DNA from: Cloacibacillus porcorum
GTDB taxonomy: Bacteria > Synergistota > Synergistia > Synergistales > Synergistaceae
DNA: 64,000 nt
Direction: 5' to 3'
Assembly: GCF_001701045.1 (NCBI RefSeq)
Contig: NZ_CP016757.1
Coordinates: forward strand, 823,501-887,500
In this document: positions 45,547-53,300 of the stretch, in pieces
How positions within the stretch are numbered: the first letter of the stretch is position 1
Layout of the letters: each line of letters starts with the position of its first letter
The notes under the pieces: model-generated
What the model was told of the DNA's origin: nothing
The model's input: the letters and a program-made list of their open reading frames with translations, nothing else
Database searches by the model: none
Translations under genes and position numbers: made by a program

Positions 45547-46362
45547 TTGAAGCCGCTTGAAGAGAGTCCGGCAAGGATCGCGAGCCGGGAAATTTTTGAA
45601 AAAATATACGACGACTACAACAGGCGGATCTATGTCTCACCCGATCCGCTTCAGTTTTTATACGATTACGAAGAGACCGCCGACCGCGAGGTGGTGGGTC
45701 TGATTGCCTCCGGCCTCGCCTACGGCAGGGTGGCGCAGATACTAAAAAGCGTGAAGCGGGTGCTTGACGCCCTTGGCCCCCGCCCCGCCGAATATCTCAG
45801 AAACAGCGCGCGGCGCGACCATGAGGAAAAGCTCGGCGGCTTCGTACACCGCTTCACCGACTGCGGCGAAATGTGCGGCTTCCTCACGGCCATCGGCGAG
45901 GCGCTGCGGCGCTGCGGCAGCCTTGAGGAGCTCTTTATCTCGGGCTACAACGGCGATATGAGCGCGGCGATGGAAAACTTCGCCGACACCTTCAACCGCT
46001 GCGCGGGGCGCGATAACATGTTCCTGCTTCCGCGCCCATCGAAGGGCAGCGCCTGCAAGCGCATGGCCCTCTTCCTGCGCTGGATGGTGCGGCGCGACGA
46101 CGTCGACCCCGGCGGCTGGCGCGGCATCTCCCCCGCGGAGCTGCTGATCCCGCTTGACACCCATATGTTCAATATAACGACGACCCTCGGGCTCTGCCGC
46201 TCCAAGAGCGCGAACGGCAAGGCCGCCGCGGAGATCACAGAGAACTTCAAAGAGATCTGTCCCGAGGACCCCGTGAAATACGACTTCGCGCTGACGAGAT
46301 ACGGCATCCGCGAGGAGATGACGGTGGAAGAGCTCTTCGCGAAGTGGCATCTGGAACGCTGA
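45547..46362 (+). CDS. TIGR02757/DUF2400 family protein
   Basis: 271 residues. Recognised by the succession ADREVVGLIASGLAYGRV, NMFLLPRPSKGSACKRMALFLRWMVRRDDVD and LIPLDTHMFNI, typical of this conserved family resembling helix-hairpin-helix DNA glycosylases in part. The function is not established. TTG start 5 bases after the flavin reductase stop, with no good ribosome site, so translation is probably coupled. Confidence 0.88.
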   Translation: MKPLEESPARIASREIFEKIYDDYNRRIYVSPDPLQFLYDYEETADREVVGLIASGLAYGRVAQILKSVKRVLDALGPRPAEYLRNSARRDHEEKLGGFVHRFTDCGEMCGFLTAIGEALRRCGSLEELFISGYNGDMSAAMENFADTFNRCAGRDNMFLLPRPSKGSACKRMALFLRWMVRRDDVDPGGWRGISPAELLIPLDTHMFNITTTLGLCRSKSANGKAAAEITENFKEICPEDPVKYDFALTRYGIREEMTVEELFAKWHLER

Positions 46363-46377
46363 CTCTGGGAAGTCCTA

Positions 46378-46504
46378 AAATCGGCGTTTATAAGCACGAT
46401 TTGCGTCATAAAACGGTGGCTCCGAATCCTCGCCGTATGAAGATACGGCTCCGGTATCGGAACCACCATTTTATTTAGCAACTCGCACTTCTAAACGCCG
46501 ATTT
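46378..46504 (+). repeat. Small palindromic repeat, copy B (MITE-like)
   Basis: 127 bp bounded by perfect 13-bp inverted termini, AAATCGGCGTTTA and TAAACGCCGATTT. The interior shares 20-base blocks with copy A near 35.7 kb. Its middle folds as a GGTGG...CCACC stem enclosing an inner CCGTAT/ATACGG hairpin. No gene inside. No clear target duplication. Confidence 0.8.
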
Positions 46505-46723
46505 ATCTTCGACAGGGTAAACGATAAATTGCGATTTACCAAAGATTTTGGCGCCCTCTCCGAGGGAGGCTATAAGGGCAAAGTCAAAAGCTAAATCGTT
46601 GTTTATCTTTTTGTCTCTGACCATTATTGACGCGTTTGTCATTTCTATTTTCGCGCGGCAATTTACCGCGCCGCCCGGTGATGTTATAATCTTACCAAAT
46701 AATAAAAAAGGAGGCTGCGGCTG
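46505..46723. other. Intergenic stretch after the repeat
   Basis: About 220 bp upstream of the unknown gene. A 55-codon minus-strand frame (46475-46642) runs into the repeat and has no recognisable family, so I do not call it. A TATAAT-like hexamer near 46684 may be the -10 of the gene at 46724. Confidence 0.35.
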
Positions 46724-47392
46724 ATGATAAATTCCGTACTCCCATACTGGGATCAAAACATTGACCTTGACATCGCGCCGTGGGTTCCTTATGGCAAAGA
46801 TTATTCGCCGGTGACGGTGAACAGGCTCTATAATCCTCTCCTTGGCAGCCTCGCGGGGCTCGCGCTTGAGATGAAGAGCGAATTCCTCTATCTGCGCAGC
46901 TTTCAGAGCGGAAATGTGGGAACGATGGCGCGCCAGAATATGATCGATCCGGGGCGCAACGGCGGGCTGGAGCTTGGCTTCACGATGGTATTCTCCTACT
47001 CCGAGATGCTTGAACATTCGGTGCTGCCGCTGCTTCACCAATATCCTGGGCTGATGGCCGGGCTTACGCTCTGCGATATCTGGAGCGATAACGTCCTTGT
47101 GGACGAATGTAAGGTGCTTCTGCTCGTCAATGAAGATCCTTTCTTCAACGAGGCGGCTTTCATAGAGTCCCTCTATAAGTCGTTCCAGGCCCTGTCGGGG
47201 CGCGAGAGTTCAAACCTCTCGTTCTTCGCGGAGAAGTTTGGCTACCGCCGCTTTTCTATAAGCTATGAGACGGACAATCTCACGCAGATGCGCATAACGC
47301 AGGCTCTCTTCGACATAGAGCTCGACGCGACGAAGGACGTCCTTGGCCCTGTGCCGGAGCTGAAGATACCGCTGCTGCCGTCTATCGGATAG
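46724..47392 (+). CDS. Protein of unknown function
   Basis: 222 residues, soluble, no signal peptide and no membrane segment. AAAGGAGGC precedes ATG. I do not recognise a family. It has a hydrophobic-rich centre (LLGSLAGLALEMKSEFLYLR, HQYPGLMAGLTLCDIW) and an acidic region DECKVLLLVNEDPFFNEAAF. Codon use resembles its neighbours, so it looks like a genuine resident gene. It stands alone between a repeat and a bidirectional terminator. Confidence 0.75.
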   Translation: MINSVLPYWDQNIDLDIAPWVPYGKDYSPVTVNRLYNPLLGSLAGLALEMKSEFLYLRSFQSGNVGTMARQNMIDPGRNGGLELGFTMVFSYSEMLEHSVLPLLHQYPGLMAGLTLCDIWSDNVLVDECKVLLLVNEDPFFNEAAFIESLYKSFQALSGRESSNLSFFAEKFGYRRFSISYETDNLTQMRITQALFDIELDATKDVLGPVPELKIPLLPSIG

Positions 47393-47418
47393 GAGCGCCG
47401 GAGTAAAAGGCAAAATAA

Positions 47419-47456
47419 AAACCGGGGAGCCGTAAAAAATGGCTCCCCGGTTTTTT
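47419..47456. terminator. Bidirectional terminator
   Basis: ACCGGGGAGCC (47421-47431) pairs perfectly with GGCTCCCCGGT (47441-47451), flanked by A-rich and T6 runs; shared by two convergent genes. Confidence 0.9.
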
Positions 47457-47457
47457 G

Positions 47458-48216
47458 TCACGGCTTTACCGCGGTGATGAGGGCGCTTGCGGAGACACCC
47501 TCGATATCTTTCATGTCCGCCTCGGTGAGATCCATGACGCTGCTCTTTACGACCTCCATGTTTATCTCATGCGGTTTGGTCACTGTCACGCGGACCTGCG
47601 TGAAGCCCGCCTTTTTGAGTTTTTCTCCGTACTCTTCCGCCGGAAGAGCACCCGCCACTCACCCAGACCAGGCGGCGGGGCTCTCTTTGAGCTTTTCCGG
47701 CACCTTTTTCAGCAGCACGACGTCCGAGACGCAGAAACGACCGCCGCGTGTAAGGACGCGGAAGGCTTCGCGGAAGACCCTATCTTTGTCGGGGGAGAGG
47801 TTTATCACGCAGTTTGAGAGCAGCACGTCTACGCTGCCGTCGTGCAGGGGGATATCTTCGATGTAGCCGCGCAGCAGCGTTATATTTTTCAGGCCAAGCC
47901 GGTCGATGTTCTTTCTCGCTTTATCGAGCATCGCCTGCGTCATGTCGAGACCGTAGACATGTCCCGCCGCGCCTACGCGTCTTCCCGCCAGCAGAAGATC
48001 CAGCCCCGCGCCGCTGCCGAGATCAAGCACCCGCTCGCCCTGCTTGAGCAGCGCCGCCTCAATGGGGTTGCCGCAGCCGAAGCTCTGCACCGGCAGCTCC
48101 CGCAGCAGCTCTTCATCGTAGTTGCCCGCGCTCATATTGCTCAGCTCCACGCCGCGCGGAGCCGATTCCACCGCCTCCGTGTAGGCCTGTTTTACCGATT
48201 CCCTTATATCCGGCAT
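47458..48216 (-). CDS. ArsM-like SAM methyltransferase, probable selenoprotein (in-frame UGA)
   Basis: 252 residues if TGA at 47659-47661 is read through. SAM motif VLDLGSGAGLDLLLAGRRVG; arsenite-methyltransferase cysteines in SFGCGNP and SNCVINLSPDK. The family's third As-binding cysteine lies in a W-x-G-C-VAGAL motif; here the sequence reads AWSG-UGA-VAGALPAEEYGEKLKKAGF in one continuous frame, so the stop codon (codon 186) replaces exactly that cysteine. A SECIS-like hairpin follows. The simplest reading is selenocysteine insertion; the alternative is a nonsense mutation. Likely role: methylation of arsenite or a related metalloid/chalcogen. An inverted-repeat operator lies at its promoter. 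Confidence 0.8.
47630..47650 (-). promoter_or_regulatory. Candidate bacterial SECIS element
   Basis: On the coding strand TGCTCTTCC and GGAAGAGTA form a 9-bp stem (one G-U pair) capped by GGC. The loop begins 17 bases after the UGA and its first bases are G, matching the known bacterial SECIS rule of a short stem-loop with a G at the start of the apical loop, about 16-37 bases after UGA. The small 3-base loop is a caveat. Confidence 0.65.
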
Positions 48217-48249
48217 CCTCGCACACCAATCCTTTTATCACCATATTGT

Positions 48250-48301
48250 ATTGACAGATGTCAATGTGACTATATTATAACAATATATTCAAAAGAATCA
48301 A
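48250..48301 (-). promoter_or_regulatory. Promoter and operator of the ArsM-like gene
   Basis: On the minus strand TTGATT (48301-48296), a 16-bp spacer and TATAAT (48279-48274) form a good promoter. Directly downstream, ATTGACA-TC-TGTCAAT (48265-48250) is a 7+7 inverted repeat covering the start region, resembling ArsR/SmtB-type repressor sites. No arsR gene is in the window. Confidence 0.55.
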
Positions 48302-48322
48302 TGTGTCGATTTGTAAAAACAT

Positions 48323-48353
48323 AAAAAGCCGCCCCTTTTGTTGCCGGGGCGGC
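48323..48353 (-). terminator. Terminator of the threonine dehydratase gene
   Basis: GCCGCCCC (48328-48335) pairs with GGGGCGGC (48346-48353); TTTTT follows on the minus strand. Confidence 0.85.
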
Positions 48354-48381
48354 GCGCAGCTGTATTCTGCCGCAAAGATGA

Positions 48382-49368
48382 TCAGTTGTTTTCCGCGAGC
48401 ACCTTGAGCAGCTTGGTTTCGTCGATATTTCCGCCCGAGATGACGATGCCGGTCTTACGTCCCCTGACGGGGGCCTTTCCGGCAAGCAGCGCCGCGATCC
48501 CCACGGCCCCCGCGCCCTCTATGACCATATGCTGCTCACGGTGCACAAAGGCGATCGCGGCGGCGAGCTCCGCCTCGGTGACCTCCAGTATCCCCTTGAC
48601 GCGGAGCTTCGCGAGCGAGAGGAGGCTCTGAGGTATGCCGCCGGCGAGGCCGTCGGCGAGGGTCTCGCCATATTCGACCTCTTTTACGCGCCCCTCTTCC
48701 CAGGAGACCACCCAGGGATTTGAGGTGTCGGTCTGGACGCCCCAGATCTCGACGTCGGGGTTCAGCGCCTTCGCGGCGATGGCGATGCCGTTCATCAGCC
48801 CGCCGCCGCCCGCGGGCACCAGCAGCAGCTCGATATCTGGTTCGTCGGTGAACATTTCAAAGCCCGCCGTCCCCTGTCCTGCGACGACCGCCGCATCCTC
48901 GAAGGAGGAGACGTAGGTTACGCCGTGTGCCGCCGCGTATTCGTGCGCCGTCTTCTCGGTGAAATCGTAATCGCCGTCGGCGACGATAAGTTCCACGAAA
49001 TCTCCGCCGCGCCAGCGGATCGCCTCTTTTTTCGTCTCCGGGCAGGCGTTGGGGACGAATATTTTCGTCTTTATCTTCAGCTCCTGCGCGGCCATCGCCA
49101 CTCCCTGCCCGTGGTTGCCGCTCGAGCAGGTCACGACGCCGAGCGCCCGCTCTTCCGGGGTGAGGGAGTTCATCTTATAGAGAGCTCCGCGCAGCTTGAA
49201 GGAGCCGCAGAGCTGCTGGTTTTCAAGTTTGAGATAGACGGGGGCTCCGGCCTTCACGCTCAGCGCGTGGGAGTATTCTGTAGGGGTGTGGCGCACGCGC
49301 CCCCGGAGGAATTTGTATGCCTTTACCACGTCGGTGATGCCGGGGTTTATCGGAAGAGTGCTCATCAT
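48382..49368 (-). CDS. Threonine/serine dehydratase, PLP-dependent, catabolic type
   Basis: 328 residues of fold-type II. The Schiff-base lysine is in CGSFKLRGA, the phosphate-binding SSGNHGQG loop and VPAGGGGLMNG are present. No C-terminal ACT domain, so it resembles the short catabolic (TdcB-like) enzymes that deaminate threonine or serine to 2-oxobutyrate or pyruvate, not the feedback-inhibited biosynthetic IlvA. AAGGAGG precedes ATG. Divergent from a racemase-family gene. Confidence 0.9.
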   Translation of the reverse strand: MMSTLPINPGITDVVKAYKFLRGRVRHTPTEYSHALSVKAGAPVYLKLENQQLCGSFKLRGALYKMNSLTPEERALGVVTCSSGNHGQGVAMAAQELKIKTKIFVPNACPETKKEAIRWRGGDFVELIVADGDYDFTEKTAHEYAAAHGVTYVSSFEDAAVVAGQGTAGFEMFTDEPDIELLLVPAGGGGLMNGIAIAAKALNPDVEIWGVQTDTSNPWVVSWEEGRVKEVEYGETLADGLAGGIPQSLLSLAKLRVKGILEVTEAELAAAIAFVHREQHMVIEGAGAVGIAALLAGKAPVRGRKTGIVISGGNIDETKLLKVLAENN

Positions 49369-49485
49369 GGTGCCTCCTTAAATAAATTAATATATAATGC
49401 TGTAATATTAACACAGAGTGGATAGTTTTATCCAAGGATGTATAATCCGCCGCTGTGATTTGGTAATTTTTACCGGGAGGTATGT

Positions 49486-50577
49486 TTGATGCCGTTGGAG
49501 CAAAGAGAGATAAAATACCCGCTTTTGAGGGTGAAACTTGACGGGATCAGGGAAAACGCCCGCCGTCTCGTAGATGAGTGCGCCCTGCACGGCGTCGGCA
49601 TCTGGGGTGTCTCGAAGGGCGTATCGGCCCTTCCCGAGGTTGCGCGCGCCTTTGAGGCCGCTGGAATAAAGGTGATCGCCGACAGCCGCCTTGATAATAT
49701 CCGCAGGATGCGCGAGGCGGGGGTGGCGCTTGAATACGCCCTGATCCGCATACCGATGCGCTCCGAGCTGGAGGAGCTTGTCAGCCTCTGCGATTATACG
49801 CTCATCTCCGACATAGGGACGTTTGAGGCGCTCTCTGAGATCTGCGAGAGAAGGGGGCGGGAGGTGAAGTGTGTCGTCATGTTCGATATGGGCGACCTGC
49901 GCGAGGGCTTCTGGTTCGGGGATGCGGCGCGCACGGCGGCGGAGCTGGCGAAGTTTACCGGCAGGATGAAGATAGTCGGCGTCGGAGCCAACTTTTCCTG
50001 CGCGAGCGGCGTGCTGCCCTCCGCTAAAAATCTCGCGGAGCTTGCCGCCTGCGGTGCGGCGATGGAGTCCGCGCTGGGCTGTCCGCTCCCCGTTTATTCC
50101 GGCGGAGGTACCTGTTCTTTTGTGATGATGCGGCGCGGCATGCTGCCGAAGGCCATCAACAATCTGCGGCTTGGCGAGGCTCTGCTGCTGGGACGCGACA
50201 CCTCTTTCGGCATGGTCCTCGAGGGGCTTTCGCAGGATACGATGGAGATAGAGGCTGAACTCGTCGAGGTGCGGAGGAAGCCGACGCTGCCGGTGGGCGA
50301 GATCGGACACGACGCCTTCGGCAACATTCCGCACTTCGAGGATCGCGGCGAGCGCCGCCGCGGCATCCTCGCGATCGGCAAGCAGGATGTCTATGTGTCG
50401 GGGCTGACGCCGCTCAACGAGGGTGTGCGCATTATCACGGCCTCCAGCGACCATATGCTCGTCGATATAGAGGAGCGCCCCGACCTTTCGGTCGGCGATA
50501 TCCTCTCCTTCCGTCCAGACTATACGGCGATGCTCTCCGCCTCGACGTCGCCCTATGTGACGAAAGTTTTTGAATAG
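49486..50577 (+). CDS. Alanine/ornithine-racemase-family PLP enzyme
   Basis: 363 residues, fold-type III PLP barrel N-terminal domain. The PLP lysine is in IWGVSKGVSALPEVARAF and the phosphate/pyridine loop in YSGGGTCSF. The length and the VVMFDMGDLREGFW segment place it near the ornithine racemase group of Clostridium-type amino-acid fermenters. Could racemise alanine, ornithine or another amino acid. GGGAGG precedes ATG; an NSS transporter follows. Confidence 0.82.
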   Translation: MMPLEQREIKYPLLRVKLDGIRENARRLVDECALHGVGIWGVSKGVSALPEVARAFEAAGIKVIADSRLDNIRRMREAGVALEYALIRIPMRSELEELVSLCDYTLISDIGTFEALSEICERRGREVKCVVMFDMGDLREGFWFGDAARTAAELAKFTGRMKIVGVGANFSCASGVLPSAKNLAELAACGAAMESALGCPLPVYSGGGTCSFVMMRRGMLPKAINNLRLGEALLLGRDTSFGMVLEGLSQDTMEIEAELVEVRRKPTLPVGEIGHDAFGNIPHFEDRGERRRGILAIGKQDVYVSGLTPLNEGVRIITASSDHMLVDIEERPDLSVGDILSFRPDYTAMLSASTSPYVTKVFE

Positions 50578-50635
50578 AGGAAAAATTCTATCATAAAAGT
50601 ATTTTTGTCATATTAATATATTTTGTGATGCTAAA

Positions 50636-50688
50636 GGACCGTGTTTGATGTAAAATCAAATGACCAAACCCGGTTCTTTTTTTATTTA
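50636..50688 (+). terminator. Terminator after racemase-family gene
   Basis: GGACCG-GTTTG pairs with CAAAC-CGGTTC, followed by TTTTTTTATTT. Confidence 0.85.
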
Positions 50689-50721
50689 TGATGTATCACC
50701 ATTGCTGAAGGGAAGATCTTT

Positions 50722-52131
50722 ATGTCCACAGGTAGTAAGAGAGATGGTTTCAGTTCAACATTGGCGGCGCTGATGGTCGCCCTCGGCTCCGCCGTCGGCC
50801 TCGGCAATATCTGGAAGTTCCCCTACATGACCGGTACGGGCGGCGGCGGAGCCTTTCTGGTGATCTATCTATTTTTTGTCTTTTGTGTCGCGGTCCCGAT
50901 CATGATCAGCGAATTTGTCATCGGGCGCCGTTCGCGCCTGAATGCGGTGGGTGCCTTCCGCAGGCTGACTGGAAACCCGAGCACCCCCTGGTCCGGCATC
51001 GGCTTTCTCGGCGCGGCATCTTCCTATTTAATTATGTTTTTCTATAGCTGTGTCGCCGGCTGGGTCTACTGCTATACATATAAGGCGGCGACGGGAGCCT
51101 TCGCCGATATCACAAAGGAGGGGGCCGAGGCCCTCTTCTCCGCGACGATTGGCGCCGGCGGCGCGGAGGCCTCTTTTTTCTCCTCAACGGTGCTTGCGCC
51201 GATATTCTGGCAGGTTTTCGTTCTCGCCGTGGTGGGGACGATAATCTCCCTCGGCGTCGCGAAGGGGATAGAGAGGGCCATTAAGGTGATGATGCCGGCG
51301 CTCTTTGTTCTGCTGATAGCCTGTGTTATCCGCGCCCTGACTCTGCCGGGGGCCGCCGATGGCCTCTATTTCCTCTTCCACGTTGACTTTAAGCAGGTGA
51401 CGCCGGCGGTCGTTCTCGCGGCGATGGGGCTCGCCTTCTTCAAGCTCTCCCTCGGTATGGGGACGATGATCACCTACGGCTCTTATTTCACGGACGATGC
51501 CGACCTCTCCCTCTCGCCGCTCAAGATAGCGGTCGCCGATATCTGTATCTCAATGCTTGCGGGGCTCGCGGTATTCCCGACTGTCTTTTCCTTCGGCGTT
51601 GAACCGGGGGCGGGGCCGGGGCTTCTCTTTATCACCATTCCGCTGGTATTCTCACAGATGCCCTTCGGACAGGTGTTGCTTTTCGCCTTCTTCCTGCTGA
51701 CGGCCTTCGCGGCGAACGGCGCGATGCTTTCGCTTGTAGAGGTGCCGACTATTTGGATGGCGGAGGAGTTCAACATCTCACGCAGGCGGTCCGCGCTTAT
51801 CAACTGCGTAATAATCGGCGCGGTCGGCATACTCGCCGCCTGCTCCGCGGACGGCACTGGGTACTTGGGTGCGGCCACTCTCTTCGGCAAGGGGTTCTTT
51901 GACCTGTTCGACTATCTCTCATCGAATGTGACGATGCCGATCGGCGGCCTCTGTATCGCGATATTTACCGGCTATGTGATGAGGCGGGCAGATCTCTTTG
52001 ACGAACTCAGCAACCACGGCACGCTCCGTAACGACGGACGCGCCGCCTTTATCCGCGTGCTGCTGCGTTATGTGACGCCGGTGCTCGTTCTGGTGATATT
52101 CCTCAACGCGCTGGGGGTAATAAAACTATAG
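50722..52131 (+). CDS. Neurotransmitter:sodium symporter (NSS) family transporter
   Basis: 469 residues, about 11 membrane segments. The NSS signature is GLGNIWKFPYMTGTGGGGAF, with the unwound helix-1 Na+ site. Bacterial members such as LeuT-, TnaT- or MhsT-type proteins import hydrophobic or aromatic amino acids with Na+. Located next to an amino-acid racemase and dehydratase, it probably supplies amino acids for fermentation. Confidence 0.93.
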   Translation: MSTGSKRDGFSSTLAALMVALGSAVGLGNIWKFPYMTGTGGGGAFLVIYLFFVFCVAVPIMISEFVIGRRSRLNAVGAFRRLTGNPSTPWSGIGFLGAASSYLIMFFYSCVAGWVYCYTYKAATGAFADITKEGAEALFSATIGAGGAEASFFSSTVLAPIFWQVFVLAVVGTIISLGVAKGIERAIKVMMPALFVLLIACVIRALTLPGAADGLYFLFHVDFKQVTPAVVLAAMGLAFFKLSLGMGTMITYGSYFTDDADLSLSPLKIAVADICISMLAGLAVFPTVFSFGVEPGAGPGLLFITIPLVFSQMPFGQVLLFAFFLLTAFAANGAMLSLVEVPTIWMAEEFNISRRRSALINCVIIGAVGILAACSADGTGYLGAATLFGKGFFDLFDYLSSNVTMPIGGLCIAIFTGYVMRRADLFDELSNHGTLRNDGRAAFIRVLLRYVTPVLVLVIFLNALGVIKL

Positions 52132-52175
52132 GGGAGCGGCCGGCGGACGCCGCCTCTTTGATACAGGGAAAATAG

Positions 52176-53213
52176 TTATTGTTTCGGAGGTTCCGGGCTG
52201 TTTTTCGGAGCCTCTTTTTTGTCGGGTTCCGCGGTATAACCAGCCATCTCCCCGCCCTCTTCGTCTTTTTTCTGGGCGATACGCGCCTCCACCTCGAGGC
52301 CGTCAGTCATGAGGCCGGCGAATTTTGTACGCACCCATTTTACGAAGGGCAGGTTGTGCCAGCGGACGTCGACGTCCTCCGCGGCGTTGAAGGCTTCGAT
52401 CTTCTCTTTGATGCCGGCGGCGTCGATCTTCTGGTGGTGTTTAAGGCTTTTGAGAACGAGGCAGAGCTCTTCGACCTCATCCTCCGAGAGCAGCGAGAAG
52501 CGGCGTATCTGGCGCTCGACGGCGACCAGGTGCGGGTTGCGCTGCTTGGGTCCCGAGTTGTTCATGATGCGCCCGGCGAGGATACTCGTGAAGGAGCTTA
52601 TACAGGCGACGCCGATGACCATCAGGAAGACGGAGACGACGCGTCCCGCCTCGGTGTGCGGCACGATGTCGCCGTAGCCGGTGGTGCTTACCGTCACGAA
52701 GGAGAACCAGATCGCGTCACCGTAGCTGATATGCTCAAAGTTTGAGAAGAGCAGCGCCGCTACAACGATCGAGACCATCGTGACGCCGCCGGTATAGTGG
52801 AGCAGATTCGTCTTAAAGAAACGGCTCTGCGTCGTATAGGCGCGTCCGAGGTAGGCGAGGAATTTTATGAAGAAGACCAGCTGTATCAGCAGCGACGAGG
52901 TGTCCTCCAGTTTCAGCAGTTCAAAGGCGTAATTAAGCATTATAAGGGGAAATATCGGCAGCACCGCCACAAACTCCGAGATGTGAGTCGCGATAAAATC
53001 ACGAAAGCTCTTGGCAAAGCAGAGGCGGACGCAGAAATCGGCGGCGAAGATGGTCCAGATGAGGTGGTCGGCGACAAATATGAAGACCGGCTGTCTTTCC
53101 GGATGAAAGTAAGCCGCTCCCAGCGCCACGAGGGTAAAGAGCGAAAATAGCGCCAGCACCGGCAGCATGACCTCATAGATGAATAAGAGCTGTTTTTTTC
53201 TCTGCGGCTTCAA
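52176..53213 (-). CDS. Voltage-gated-type potassium channel
   Basis: 345 residues: about six membrane segments, with a pore loop carrying the selectivity filter VSTTGYGDIVPHTEAG, then a cytoplasmic tail ending in a charged, proline-rich stretch. The voltage-sensor segment 4 has few arginines (LAYLGRAYTTQSRFF), so voltage dependence may be weak. GAGGAGGCGGAG precedes the ATG. A K+ channel for membrane-potential control; no RCK domain is seen. Confidence 0.9.
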   Translation of the reverse strand: MKPQRKKQLLFIYEVMLPVLALFSLFTLVALGAAYFHPERQPVFIFVADHLIWTIFAADFCVRLCFAKSFRDFIATHISEFVAVLPIFPLIMLNYAFELLKLEDTSSLLIQLVFFIKFLAYLGRAYTTQSRFFKTNLLHYTGGVTMVSIVVAALLFSNFEHISYGDAIWFSFVTVSTTGYGDIVPHTEAGRVVSVFLMVIGVACISSFTSILAGRIMNNSGPKQRNPHLVAVERQIRRFSLLSEDEVEELCLVLKSLKHHQKIDAAGIKEKIEAFNAAEDVDVRWHNLPFVKWVRTKFAGLMTDGLEVEARIAQKKDEEGGEMAGYTAEPDKKEAPKNSPEPPKQ

Positions 53214-53242
53214 TTTCTCCGCCTCCTCTCCGTATCTATTAT

Positions 53243-53290
53243 AAAAAAAGGGCCGCGGTCCGTCATCCGCAAGGATGTCGGCCTCCGCGG
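53243..53290 (-). terminator. Terminator of the FAD dehydrogenase gene
   Basis: CCGCGG (53253) pairs with CCGCGG (53285) around an inner CATCC/GGATG hairpin; on the minus strand TTTTTTT follows. Confidence 0.75.
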
Positions 53291-53300
53291 CGCGGTCTTT

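Noticed and set aside
46475-46642. 55-codon minus-strand frame next to the palindromic repeat
   Set aside because: Reads into the repeat, has no ribosome site or homologue I recognise.
47458-47658. Separate small gene starting GTG at 47658
   Set aside because: It is the in-frame continuation of the ArsM-like protein after the UGA and has no own ribosome site.
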